Source: Entonaema liquescens (lineage: Eukaryota > Ascomycota > Sordariomycetes > Xylariales > Xylariaceae). Taken from it: 64,000 nucleotides of DNA. A program made the translations under genes and the position numbers. The notes beneath the pieces were generated by a model. It worked only from the letters and a program-made list of their open reading frames with translations, was not told where the DNA came from and searched no databases. Location: contig CADCSX010000010.1 in the NCBI GenBank assembly GCA_902805475.1, positions 1,645,001-1,709,000 on the forward strand, in the 5' to 3' direction. Numbering within the stretch: position 1 is the stretch's first letter; the number at the start of each line of letters is the position of its first letter. Positions 43,805-54,746 of this stretch are shown here, one piece after another.

Positions 43805-44754
43805 TGTACACACGTCGATCCGCTATTTAGGTAAGGAGTATCGATTGTGTCGGTCTCTTTCTTCTCATCATTATTCATAGTCAAATATTTCTCTTCGTAT
43901 TTGCGCAATAAAAGGGGAAACCTGATCGGAGCAAGCGGGATTAGAGGCCGAATACATTTGCTCACGACATAAAAAACATCCATAGAGAGATGAGCGCAAG
44001 TAATCATCTTAGAGTCTGGGTAGAACGAACGTTTTAATAGACTAAAGATATAATGATATAGATTTATAGAAGGCAACTGACTTTTTTCATTATGGATTAG
44101 ATAAATCGAGACGTCTCAAGGTTCAAGTGCATAGTAAGCAGGTCATTGTCGACACGGGGCCTCCAAGCCGCATCCTTCAAACGCGAAAAATATGACCTGG
44201 TTGCGCTACGACCCGCGAGATATCATACGTTTAGTTTAGGAATTATAACTATATACGCAGTTCGGTATGCAGCCCTACTCAATGCACCCGTTGTTTTATG
44301 TTCTATAATGGGCTACCTCTGGTCTGACATCGCTTGATTGGACGAATTCTCCGGGATACACGGACGGTGGCGTAATCTCAAACCGGGCATGTTTAAAGCA
44401 AGGAATAAAAAGTCCTACAACTACATGGTTCACGGGCTGATAGCCATACACTCCTCCTTGAAGCCTGGAGCCGGTGTTCCACGACGACTCGGCACCGAGG
44501 ACGGATGGAGAGGCTTATAGGTCAACCTTCTTGACTAGCTGGTCGCAGCTTCGCCTCCATCGATCCTTCACTCTGGATTGCCTTATATATAACGAGGCGC
44601 GCTGCCGGAGTATGTTAGTCTGAGTATAACTTGCATCTCTTTTTACACACTAGTTTAAGTATAGCTACCTTATACCATATCCTAGCCTCATCGCTTAACC
44701 ACCTAACCAACCTCCAGACTTCCGGAACAGTGAAAAGAAGAAAAGAAATGCAAC
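43805..44754. other. Intergenic
   Basis: Contains the presumed 3' UTR of the dehydratase gene. Two short open stretches (44146-44520) show no recognisable protein features and are not called. Confidence 0.5.
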
Positions 44755-45084
44755 ATGTCTATCCCACTTAGCGAAATCAACTACGCAGAAAGCGGCTACA
44801 GAAAGCCGTCCTTCGGCTACGACGAGGAATCAGCGCCCACGGAAGTCGCGGAGCAGGAGTCATTTATCGGGTTCTCGAAGCAGAACACGTCCGCCCTCGA
44901 GTCCCGGCAGGCGAGGGTGGATTACACGGCGCTGTACGAGGGCCTTGCGAAACTCGGACGCGCAGTCGGGATTTTCGTCGTGGGCGTGCTGATCTTCGCT
45001 GTGTGCACCACGGTCGTGATGACGGTTATGTTTGTTGTGTTCCGGCTTATCATCATGCTGTGGGAGAAGATTGGCTTGGTGTAG
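44755..45084 (+). CDS. Small predicted membrane protein, unknown function
   Basis: Single exon of 109 codons with a good start context (CAACATGTC). The first 65 residues are polar and acidic, with a Tyr/Ser/Glu-rich stretch (SGYRKPSFGYDEESAP). A long hydrophobic segment follows, from about residue 69 to 102 (within VGIFVVGVLIFAVCTTVVMT and VMFVVFRLIIMLW), enough for one long or two short membrane passes, ending EKIGLV. No signal peptide; topology would be N-terminus in the cytosol. I do not recognise the family. The frame is supported by the sharp polar/hydrophobic division and by a pyrimidine-rich leader before the start. Confidence 0.5.
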   Translation: MSIPLSEINYAESGYRKPSFGYDEESAPTEVAEQESFIGFSKQNTSALESRQARVDYTALYEGLAKLGRAVGIFVVGVLIFAVCTTVVMTVMFVVFRLIIMLWEKIGLV

Positions 45085-45871
45085 AGGTGACCGGGGTTAT
45101 CTCTGCTCTCTTTCCTGCATTTATACACCCGTCATCTACTACTATACGTGAAGAGGTCTGTTGTCAACTGGTATTGTTTAGCCAAGTTCACGATTCGAAA
45201 TATAGGATGATAGTTGTGTGGTTGGGTGAGGTTGTGGTGGGCCAACCGATCTTCGATTCGACGACGACGACGAACACTGAGAGCTGGAAAAGAGGATATC
45301 ATCCCGACAGCGACAACATTCCACGATCCCTCTGTTTTATATTGCTATGTATATTTGGAGCAACCTTAGCGGATAGCTAGGCTTTTGAGGATAGGACTAC
45401 TGGGTTAGTTGGGTGGTGACTTCGGAGTGTCATGCTGTTTGACTAGGTCTTGGTGGTCTCAGCATATTTGGGTATATTCAGGTTTACAGTTAACTAGAGA
45501 ACCACGTATTGTTCAGACACTACGCGCATTCTAAATCCATGAACTAGTCTCAGGTCTTATTATATTTCTCTGCGTTCGACCCTTTGCATCTATAGTATGG
45601 ACAAATTAAGAGCTCAACAACCAGTTATGCATTAAGGATCTCTTCATTATATACATCTCCACATGTCTATTTGCCAGTAGTTAAACAGCAAAAGATCTTC
45701 GTATGACCGTGTAGCTCGTAACCATGAGTACCTCCAACCTATATCGTCTTCTACATTTTATGTATTATCCGACCCTAAATTTCTCCAACGCTTATCAAAA
45801 CCCAAAATGCGAGTGGTCCCGGCGTTTCATCTATGGTAATATTTACACAAATTAATCTAAGCAAAGCCCCA
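45085..45871. other. Intergenic between convergent genes
   Basis: Spacer between the small membrane protein gene and the MFS gene. No gene or repeat recognised. Confidence 0.5.
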
Positions 45872-47701
45872 TCATTGGGCAGTATTTTCCGAGGGCTTAT
45901 CCCCCTCGCCGTTCTGGCGTAGACTCTGAAGGCCTGTTTTGTGTTCTTGATGCTGAGTGCTGAGTTTTCTTTGGCTGACAAACGGGCTGATGAGAAGCCC
46001 TACTCCAGCGAAGGCCGTGTACATGATATACATATCACGCAAACTGTTCCAGTATGCCGCGCGGGCTATTTGACCTTGGGTGCCGGGCAAGGAAGCCACA
46101 AGGCCAACGTTGCCACCTGCACTCCCACCAGAAAGCTGGTTGGCCAGTTCGGGCCCAAGCTGAGCCAGAAGGGTTGGATACTGCTTCTCCATTCCGTTCT
46201 GGAACACTACACCACCAATGACAACGGATATGGATGTTGCAAGTTGACGGACAAAACCGAAGGTGGATGTCACCGAGGCGATATCGCGGGGCTCGACGGT
46301 CGTTTGTAAAGCTATGAGCGGCGATTGGAAATTCGGACCTACACCTATACCCGCAATGATTTGGAATATGATTATCTTGGCCCAGTTCTCTTCGGCGCCA
46401 AGGTCGATAAACAGCCCATATCCAAGCGTCATGAAGAACATGCCAAATATGATAGCCGGTAGGTATTTGCCAGTCTTCTTCATGAATATACCCGAGCCGA
46501 TCGACATGAACGAAAGCGACAGTACATATGGTAGCAAGTAGACACCCGAGAGTAGTGACGAAGCACCCAAGACTGCCTGGAAGTATAATGGTAAATAATA
46601 GCTTCCAGATATGAAGACAGCGCCGTGAACCATGCAAATAGCGAAAGTCGATATGTTCTTCCCAAACTGGAAGAGTCGAAGCGGAATAACGGGGTATTTA
46701 GCATACCACTTCTCAACCGCGACGAACAGGCCGACCGTGACGATACCGAACACAATTAGACATATCGTCGGTGCCGAATTCCAGGGGTAGGTAACACCGC
46801 CAAACTCTAGCCCGAACAAGAACATTAGAGTGCCGCCGACAATTAGAAGACTGCCGAGCCAATCGATAGCGGCTAAGCCCTCCCGGACAGACGTGCGCGG
46901 GTTATGCAACTTAAGCACGAATAGGAGAATGAAGAAGCCTACACCGCTAATAGGCAGGTTCACGTAGAAACACCAACGCCAGGTAACTTTAGAGGTGAAA
47001 ACACCGCCTAAGATAGGTCCGATAGCAGAAGCTATAGCCCAGACCATGCCGAAGAAAGCGTAGTACATCCCTCGCTTGCGGATGGAGAACAAATCACTGA
47101 CACAGATATTCGTGAGCACGACGATACCGCCACCGCCGATACCCTGTATGGCACGGGCGGCGATTAGCATGCCGATGTTGACGCTCAACGCGCATATCAG
47201 CGAGCCGATCCAGAAGATGGCGACGGCCGCCAAGAGCACCGGCTTGCGGCCCCAGATGTCGCTAATCTTTCCCCAGCTGGGGACGGTGGCGCTGTTCGCT
47301 AGCAGATAGGAGGCGCCGATCCACGTGTAACCGGCCGGCGACTTGAACTGTGCGGTGATTGTGGGGATAGCGGTGGTGACAATAGTAACGTCGAGAGCGG
47401 CGAGAAACAACGCCGAGCACAAGGCGAGGATGATGATTGTTGTCTGAAAGTTGGTGCGTCCCGCCTCAGGCTCTGCGGCTTGGGCAGCGGGTGCCACGCC
47501 CTCGGGCGGAGCATTATCTGGTTCGCCTGCGGCCGCAGGAATAGCAGCGGGCACATTTGCACTTCTTGAAGACTCCTCGTCTTGTGCAGTGCTCGCCGAG
47601 GAGCTCCGGCGCGTATTATGACTGGAGGGCTTTGCGCCCTGCTCTAATTCGAGTTTCTCGTCATCGCGGACGTTCAGCGTGGCAGCCTCAAGGTCCGACA
47701 T
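45872..47701 (-). CDS. MFS drug/metabolite exporter, DHA2 (14-TMS) family
   Basis: Single exon on the minus strand, 609 codons from the chosen start. The N-terminal 85 residues are polar and low complexity (Ala/Pro/Glu-rich). The transporter starts at TTIIILALCSALFLAALDVT, followed by IVTTAIPTITAQF and the family signature GYTWIGASYLLANSATVPSWGKISDIWGRKP (given here only as landmarks: WIGASYLL, GKISDIWGRKP). Motif C is seen in AIGPILGGVFTSKVTWRW, with CFYVNLPISGVGFF after it. About 14 hydrophobic segments are present. Such proteins export toxic compounds or secondary metabolites at the plasma membrane by proton antiport. The start at 47701 (MSDLEAATL) is preferred over an in-frame ATG at 47746. 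No biosynthetic gene lies close by, so the substrate is open. Confidence 0.92.
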   Translation of the reverse strand: MSDLEAATLNVRDDEKLELEQGAKPSSHNTRRSSSASTAQDEESSRSANVPAAIPAAAGEPDNAPPEGVAPAAQAAEPEAGRTNFQTTIIILALCSALFLAALDVTIVTTAIPTITAQFKSPAGYTWIGASYLLANSATVPSWGKISDIWGRKPVLLAAVAIFWIGSLICALSVNIGMLIAARAIQGIGGGGIVVLTNICVSDLFSIRKRGMYYAFFGMVWAIASAIGPILGGVFTSKVTWRWCFYVNLPISGVGFFILLFVLKLHNPRTSVREGLAAIDWLGSLLIVGGTLMFLFGLEFGGVTYPWNSAPTICLIVFGIVTVGLFVAVEKWYAKYPVIPLRLFQFGKNISTFAICMVHGAVFISGSYYLPLYFQAVLGASSLLSGVYLLPYVLSLSFMSIGSGIFMKKTGKYLPAIIFGMFFMTLGYGLFIDLGAEENWAKIIIFQIIAGIGVGPNFQSPLIALQTTVEPRDIASVTSTFGFVRQLATSISVVIGGVVFQNGMEKQYPTLLAQLGPELANQLSGGSAGGNVGLVASLPGTQGQIARAAYWNSLRDMYIMYTAFAGVGLLISPFVSQRKLSTQHQEHKTGLQSLRQNGEGDKPSENTAQ

Positions 47702-49072
47702 GGTTCCCCAAGGCAAAAGGGTTTGAATAGACGTACCCCCAAGCAAAAGTCTTTGGCTGATGGCGTCAACGAATGATGTATGCCTAGACCAGTTGATGGA
47801 AGTAAAAGAAACAAACCAGGTTTAGGTAGATTTTGAGGCGAGGACAAGCTCTAAAAGGAGAAAAAATCATTATCTCCGAGCCGGGGAAAAGCTAAAGAAC
47901 TAGCTGTGTACGGAATGCCTAACGTAGTAGCGGTGATCCGTATAATAGACAAGGGTGATCGTGTAGTAGCGGAACCGGGGAAATGAGATCTATGGTTAGA
48001 CCAGTCGGTGGGTGAGATCGATGACGGGTCTAACCTTTTCTCTTCTTTTCTCTTTTCTCTTTTCTCTTTTCTCTTTTCTCACCACACTTTTAGCGTTTGT
48101 CAAAGCTTCGAATTGTTGAAGGATGAGTCCATGACTATATGATTGATTATTATTATTATTATTCTTTACCTTTTATGGTGGCGATCGACATACGTGATGG
48201 TCTCTCCTTTAGTAAATGTGTAAATGCCATAGTAAAATAATAAGAGTAAAAGAAAAGACCATTTATTGGGAAGGTCCTTGCTTAAGCAAAGGATTGGTAA
48301 TGCTCCTATATCCGGAGCACTAATGCGAAGAGGCGAAAGAGCGAGGAGTAAAAAGAAACCCGGTAAAGCGTAAGGGGGGGGTTTTTTAGTTGGTCCAGAT
48401 GGTTTAATGCCGGGGGTTGTTCTGAAAGCGAGAACGGCTAAATGTGGAACCATAAAACAAGTCTTTGATTGGTTAAAACTATCTAAGAGCTACTTAATCT
48501 TAAGTAACTTTCTTCTTGCCGGCCGGCACAGCTCTAAAGGTATCATCTGATAAACATACCTAGGTAAACATGCCCCCCTTGCATATAACTAACCGCCTCA
48601 TAATTGTAAGTGAAAAAAACTGGGATCTGACAACAAATCATAATACATCTCGAGTCATTATTAAGTTAATTCCACATATATGATTCTTCTTTTGACTCTA
48701 CGTTTTGTCTCCCTCTTTGTCTTTACTTCATCTTTATATTTAGTGTCTTGCTAGTTGAACCTAACGCGAGTCAAGACTAGTTAAATCAACTGGAACCACT
48801 AAGAAACTTAGGGAGGTTTGGGTTAATCATCTATCAGTGCGTAGGTACCTATGTTGTATCATATTACTTCCGACTTCACGGGTAATACCTAAACTGAGAA
48901 TGGGCTTTTTACATTAGCAAGTAATTACTAAAGCATAAATATGAATAATTGTTTTAAATATGTATTTTATTCTAATAACTCCTATATACACCCAACTTAA
49001 AAGCCACCCATCCAACCCATCTACCACATATACATTATGGGTAGAGTCCTATGAAGCCGCAATCAAGATCTA
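47702..49072. other. Intergenic, MFS promoter side
   Basis: About 1.4 kb without a recognised gene. It contains a TTTTCTC-type pyrimidine array at 48033-48080, a short ATT repeat at 48147-48162, and a G-run at 48373. An open stretch at 48166-48453 has no protein-like features. Confidence 0.5.
48033..48080. repeat. TTTTCTC pyrimidine microsatellite
   Basis: About six copies of a TTTTCTC unit, about 330-380 bp upstream of the MFS start codon (on the non-template side). Pyrimidine tracts are common in fungal promoters. Confidence 0.85.
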
Positions 49073-49726
49073 CTAATTAGGTTCCGCGTACGCCCCGTCA
49101 GTCTTCCAAATATTAATAAAATGGTTAATACGATCCTTTACGGTAGCGTGTTTCTTATACTCCCGCATCGCATCCCATTGCATGTACATCAGAACGTGCA
49201 TGAGCAACCAGGCCGCATCACACGGGTTCGCTTCTCCCAGCCAATATGCTAAATTTCTCGGAGCCTCAGCCGGATCTCGAAGTCTTGCTAACGTCCGGAG
49301 TATGAATCGAGCATAAAAGTGGTTAACGTTCCAATCCTTCTGGATAGGAGCAGCGTCCAAACCCCATTCCGCCTCGTTAGCATGGGCGTGAGTGATCTTA
49401 TGAACCGCTTCCCACTCGCCAACGGGGAGTTCCCATTTCCCTTCGAGATATGCTTCAGCGAACTCAACGAACGAGTCGAGAAGTGCCGGGTGTGTAAATA
49501 GGTTCTGCATCCGCTGCTTCGCTATCAACCCGTCGCCGAGGCCGAGGAGGGGTGCTAACTCGCCCGCAACCGCATCCAGGTGCGGTAGCTTCTGCTTATA
49601 GACAAGTCGAACTTCGTTCTTAATCTCTTCAGGCTCGTCCATCCAAGGGTGAAGCACTCGTTTATTCTTCTCTAGCCAGGGGTTCGCCTGGGCGACTGCG
49701 TTTTGCGTAGATGCGTTAGAGCTCAT
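49073..49726 (-). CDS. Uncharacterised protein, 217 aa
   Basis: Single exon of 217 codons on the minus strand. The protein is helix-rich, with many Trp and His residues and no signal peptide or membrane segment. Landmarks are NPWLEKNKRVLHPWMDEPEE, NVNHFYARFILRTLARLRD and WLLMHVLMYMQWDAMREYKK. Balanced, protein-like composition over the whole length and a clean start context support it as a real gene. The family is not recognised. The next gene upstream on the same strand has segments of similar order (see findings), which suggests an old tandem duplication. Confidence 0.6.
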   Translation of the reverse strand: MSSNASTQNAVAQANPWLEKNKRVLHPWMDEPEEIKNEVRLVYKQKLPHLDAVAGELAPLLGLGDGLIAKQRMQNLFTHPALLDSFVEFAEAYLEGKWELPVGEWEAVHKITHAHANEAEWGLDAAPIQKDWNVNHFYARFILRTLARLRDPAEAPRNLAYWLGEANPCDAAWLLMHVLMYMQWDAMREYKKHATVKDRINHFINIWKTDGAYAEPN

Positions 49727-50210
49727 TTTGCTGTATTATTAATGATATTGACTAAGTCTTGGGTAGTTTATATTTGACAGTCTCTAATTAAGCTGCTTAT
49801 ATGGCTACAGGCTCTTTGTCTTCTGCCAATCTTCTAGACAGTATTGGAATTCTTTATTGGTATTCCTACTTTCTACTTCCCGTCTTTCAGTGGGCTTAAT
49901 GTCTAAACGTAACTCTTTGATGCTAATAGGAGATACAATGGTATTCTTAAAGGCAACTTGATTTACACCACATCCATCTGTCGTTCCCAGAATAGCTCAC
50001 GATAGGGCATTAAACAATGGTATCATAAATATCAGCTATTAAAATAGTAAGATCACATCGCCTTACTAAACTTATAGAACCTATCCAAACGAAGAATGAA
50101 CTGTCTTGAAATTTTGATTTACTTATTGTCACTCTGCAAAGCACCTCTATAACATGTACGTTTGCTACCTAAGACGATATCTAGTTCTTATACTCTAGAA
50201 GTAGGTACCT
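49727..50210. other. Intergenic
   Basis: Spacer between two unrecognised genes on the same strand; nothing else seen. Confidence 0.5.
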
Positions 50211-50957
50211 CTAAAAATACTGGCTTAGGGCCTGTATCTCATCGTACCTCTTTTGAGCTTTTGGATTAACGTCTCCCACCAGCTCAATCGCCTTCCTATG
50301 TTCATCGACCAAGGTCAATGGGGCATCTATAAATTTCTTTATGTACTCTTCGTGTTCAAATGCAAGCTTGCCATATAGAAGAAATGCCGCAGTCCATTTG
50401 TCCGAACCGTCCCATTTTTGATAAAATGGTTTAACTGCGCCAAGGGTCCTAGAATAGATTATTTGTCGGTCTAGGAAGTCCCTATCTTTATATATCATCT
50501 CGCCTCTATCAATCACGTCGCTGTGTATATGTTCCCGATAGTTCAGAAGCCTTAGGATGAATGCAATGGCGTAGTCGAGTGGCTTCCAGGGTTTCTTGTT
50601 GATAATTACCTCGGGCCTGATAGACATATAGTCAACGAGCATATCAACGTTTTGGAACAGAAATTGCATCCCTTCGGAGACTTGCGGCCAAGTTGGAAAC
50701 TGCGCAAGCGGAAACCTCGAAATACCCTTCAGGTATTCTTTCTTAGCTGATTCATATTCTGGGCAGTTGTAGAAATAAGCAAAATCTTGGAGAGTCCATC
50801 TCACGTCCCGCAAATTGCTAGGGAAAATGGTGTCGTCTGTTTGACCCTGAGCTCTAAAGTAAAGAGATGCTGAGTCTCCTGCTAAATCCCTTTCTATGTT
50901 GTTTTGGAGGCTCTTCCAAGACTCGGTTGAAATTGGGTTCAAATGAGGTGGATTCAT
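50211..50957 (-). CDS. Uncharacterised protein, 248 aa
   Basis: Single exon of 248 codons on the minus strand. Starts MNPPHLNPISTESWKSLQNN. It is mixed helical, rich in aromatic residues (YFYNCPEYESAKKEYLKG, KPFYQKWDGSDKWTAAFLLY), with no signal peptide, membrane segment or catalytic motif that I recognise. Family unknown. The segment IAFILRLLNYREHI and the later KWTAAFLLYGKLAFEHEEYI line up in order with FILRTLARLRD and AAWLLMHVLMYMQWDAMREY of the neighbour at 49073. Supported as coding by uniform amino-acid composition and a single uninterrupted frame. Confidence 0.6.
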   Translation of the reverse strand: MNPPHLNPISTESWKSLQNNIERDLAGDSASLYFRAQGQTDDTIFPSNLRDVRWTLQDFAYFYNCPEYESAKKEYLKGISRFPLAQFPTWPQVSEGMQFLFQNVDMLVDYMSIRPEVIINKKPWKPLDYAIAFILRLLNYREHIHSDVIDRGEMIYKDRDFLDRQIIYSRTLGAVKPFYQKWDGSDKWTAAFLLYGKLAFEHEEYIKKFIDAPLTLVDEHRKAIELVGDVNPKAQKRYDEIQALSQYF

Positions 50958-51268
50958 TCTAATGCTTACTTTCGGGGCTCGGCTATGATTTTATGATATG
51001 GAAATGGCAATGGCCTCATTACGAGCTAGGAGTAGGAATTAGGAGCTTAAGTAGAAGCCTCACCCAAGAAGAAAACAGCTGCTGTTCACGCTCATTAATA
51101 ATAAAGTATATTAGGAATAAAGAAAACGATTTTGAACACTCAATTCATGAGTCTACATAGATACTTCCACTGAACTACTTCTTTCTCTGCCAACCCTAAC
51201 TTCAGGGGTGCTTATCCGAGGTCAACTCACATAAGTTGGTTTAGAATGGGGCTCGATCTTGGGAATCC
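50958..51268. other. Intergenic
   Basis: Spacer of about 310 bp; nothing recognised. Confidence 0.5.
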
Positions 51269-53665
51269 TCATTCTGGCGTATACTTCTCGTGCCCATTAC
51301 CTTCTCCGAGATCAGCTGGCGGCTGTGGGAACTCGATTAGCACCTTAGCATCTCCGGTCAACTCGAAACTTGCTGTTGCTTGTGTCGGCACGTCAAGCAG
51401 GAACTTGTATATTCCGGGATACAATACAGTATTTCCTCGCTCATCTACACGGGCTAAGTCCCCCAACGTCAAGCCTACCTTGGCGTCTTTTGCTTCTCCT
51501 GGTTTCACTCCCTTGACGCGCGTATATGCGGCAAGCTCTTTGATAGGATGGGGAATAGGCCCGTATTCCCCAGCTAGGAAAGCCAAGGCGACGAAATCCG
51601 AGGTCACATTGCCTGTGTTCTCGACAGAGATGCCTACCGTTTCGAAGGGACAGAGATCCAAGTACTTTGCACTGCATCCGTCAAGCAGGTCGCTAATGCT
51701 ATACGTCTTCCCTATGAAAGCATCGGATGCGAACGACGGTTCAAACGTGGTGTAATGTAAACCAAATCCGAAGGGTAATACGGCCTCATCATACCACTTA
51801 TATGTTCTTCCAGGATTTGTCTCGCTCGGGCGAAGACTCATGTCTGTCATCGGAACTTGGTCTACATAGCCTGCAGGGTACAGAGTGGTAGGCAATCGGC
51901 CAGCTGGTGGTGTCTTTCCGGTCAAGACGTCAAAGACGGCCGTGCCTCCATCCTGACCAGGAAACCCAGCCCACAAGATAGCGTTGACGTTATCATCGCT
52001 CAGAAGTGACGAATCGTCATTTTGATCCCCCAGTTCGACGACAATAAATGGTTTGCCCAACGCTTTAAGTTTCTGGATTAGGGCAAACTGGGCGCCCGGC
52101 CAAGCGATAGAAAATCGATCGAGTTCCTCTGCTTCTATCGTCATATCGTTCCCGCCAAAGTATATTATAATATCTGACTTGTTGGCGGCCTCTAGTGCAG
52201 CTTCGGTCCACGTATCTGGGTCGGAAGTATTTTGCTTTAGGGGACCGGTAACGTTTACTGCCTGGAACCCAAGCTTTTGAGCTGCTTGTAATGGACCATG
52301 AAGATATGGTGGGATCCCCGCATAGCCACCGAGCATGGCAAAGTTTCCGGCATCAGACCAAAAGCCTATCAAAGCGACTGAAGTAGCGTTATCGACTTTC
52401 AGGGGTAAAATTCCGTCATTTTTCTTGAGCACAATACTCTCTGCGGCGGAGCGAAGAGCAAGAGCTTGGGTATCAGGGGTATTGACATCTTTCCAGGACA
52501 GAGACCGGTAAGGAGTAGTGTCTGCTGGGTCAAAGTACCCTGCACGGATGAGCCCTTCGTATAAACGTCGAAGTGCTTGGTCGATGGTCTTTTCCGGTAG
52601 TAGAGTTTGATTCCATGCTCCAGCGACATCGGTATTGCTGCCAACCTCGCATATACTGTCCGTTCCGGATATCAGAGATATCGCTGCCGATTGCGCCGCA
52701 GTAGTCGTATAGTTATGGTCTTCGTGGAAGTTCAAAATTGCGTTGCAGTCGCTGGTAATGTACTGGCTCTCGTCGTTCCACTCCCAGAAATCGCGAAGAA
52801 TAGTACCCATTAAGTATGTCGAAGCACAAGCGGGTGTTCCATTGACGGCATTGTAGGAGCACATGATCGATTTTACCTTTGAATCTCGTGCACATTGCTG
52901 GAATGGGGGGAGGTAATATTCTACCAGGTCTTGCATTCCGACGATGGCGTCAAATTCGTATCTCTTAATACCTCCCCAGAATTCAAGATCGTACGCTGCG
53001 TAATGTTTGCAAGTTGCTATCACTTTCGTAACATTCTCTTTTCCTTGTAGGCCATCTATCAACGCTTTGACGTAGCCCTTGATCCTAAACGGGTCTTCGC
53101 CAGGCGTTTCCGACCCTCGTCCCCATCTGGGATCCTTGTAAGGATTGATATTCGGAGTCCAGTAGTCAAGGCCTGCATGCCCCGCGTTACTATACGCCCG
53201 AGCTTCGGTGCTGATGGCTTCGGCTACGGAATGGACCAAGTCGTCGTCGAATGCTGCTGACAGCAAGATCGGACTCGCAAAGGAGGTAGCATGTGAAAAT
53301 TCCCCTGACTGCGCAAAGCCTACCCCGGGAGAAAACCCGATTCCGTGGAGGGCTTCGTTCCACCAGTCGTAGGCGGCTAATCCCAGACGCTGTGCTCCAA
53401 GGCTCTTGCTGGTCCCGTGTTAGTTCCAAATAGGGGCTCTTGTGATTCTAGTGCTGTCTTACTCCACGAGATTAACTAATTTCTCTGTAATATTCCAAGC
53501 ACTTATGAGAGCTGCGGCCCTCTCAGAAGGGCTAGCCGAGGTATTACAGACAAGATTACTAGTCAAGACCCCAGGCCCATTAATACAGTCAGGAAAAGCC
53601 ATCTTCCCCAGCGCCTGGGCGCTGAAGAGCGAAAGGAAGGTTAACAACCGCGCTGAGTGCTTCAT
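51269..53665 (-). CDS. Secreted GH3 beta-xylosidase (exo-1,4-beta-xylosidase)
   Basis: Two exons on the minus strand, 53665-53463 and 53408-51269, with a GT-AG intron, give 780 codons plus stop, the normal size for fungal xylosidases. It removes xylose from xylo-oligosaccharides during hemicellulose breakdown outside the cell. A signal peptide is seen in MKHSARLLTFLSLFSAQALG. GH3 landmarks are AYDWWNEALHGIG, DYWTPNINPYKDPRWGRGSE, KVIATCKHYAAYD and CSYNAVNGTPACAS, with the nucleophile Asp288 in YITSDCNA. The C-terminal half has the alpha/beta sandwich (IIYFGGNDMTIEAEELDR), GFPGQDGGTAVFDVLTG, PFGFGLHYTTFEPSF and the fibronectin-like end (VENTGNVTSDFVALAFLAGE). WWNEALHG and SDCNA distinguish it from beta-glucosidases. 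Divergent from the secreted DUF8021-like gene. Confidence 0.95.
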
Positions 53666-54746
53666 GGTGGTGCTTCTTAAGTATACTCACTGTTACGATA
53701 GGACTCACAAGTCATCGTGAACAATACTGCAAACCGAAGTCCATCCTTTTTCAAGCTCGTCCAGTCCGCCAGACATATCCGGGGACCACTCGAGATCTCC
53801 AGCTAAGCATTCGGCCAAAGAATAGCCTACCGGATGAGCTGGGTTCGGCCATTGTGATATGAGTCGTGTACCTGATTCTGCCCAAGGTCCAGAATATCCG
53901 CTCTTTAATAATATTGGAGAAAATACTACGCATCGTTTCCCCTGAATGAAATGATCGACATGGAAAGGAGAGTTTATGTCGGATTAGTGCAATTGATCCA
54001 CAGACATTGGCGGCATCTAAAGCTCGATATCATGATTTCCTGCATGCTCCGCGTGGGTTTCTCCCGAGTTATTTAGCCGGTAGGCATATTGCGTGGGACG
54101 TCACATTGGGGTATGCCACTTAGATGAAGGAAGTGAATGATTTGTATGAAGTATTATAGTTGCTTCTAGCTAGGATTATAAGCGAGAAAAGAAAGATGGC
54201 AAAATGATGTTTTGGGGGTTTCTAGCTATAAGCGTTGCTTTTCAATTGAAAAACATATTATTAATCAGCATATCATGATCAGTCAGCTCCTTTGTCCTCA
54301 AGCCGGAATTTAAGTCTTGAGAAGTTTATACCCCTATTTTCTATCCATCGTTCTTATCAAGGTGCGTTTGGTGGGAATGGGTGACAATGAAAGAAGCCAC
54401 AGATACTTTTATGTATCCTCAGATCTATAGATATGGCACACGTCAGTTCGTAGATACTTCCGAGGCATACTAGCGTCAACGTTGCTTTGATATATATTTC
54501 ACGCGGGGATCGCCAATATAGCCAGCAACTACCTCCGCATGAAGTACGGCATATTATTAGGCTACTTCTCCAACGTTTCCATCGAGGACGAGCTTCTAAT
54601 ATTACTACCTACCTACCTATGTATATAATTATCACGATTCTCGCTAAACACACTCTGCTGGTTTGACAGTACTTGCTAGAAGATACATCAATATCACACA
54701 AAGCCTCAGCCGTAACCTATTTTCTACGGGGAATAGAGAACTCGTG
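53666..54746. promoter_or_regulatory. Divergent intergenic region of two secreted-protein genes
   Basis: About 1.1 kb between the starts of the xylosidase and DUF8021-like genes, so it holds both promoters. Several GGCTA/TAGCC-like pentamers resemble xylanase-regulator (GGCTAAA/GGCTAR) sites, for example near 54070, but such short motifs are frequent by chance. No gene seen. Confidence 0.4.

Noticed and set aside
44146..44520. Two adjoining short open frames
   Set aside because: No recognisable domain, signal or composition evidence, and poor start contexts.
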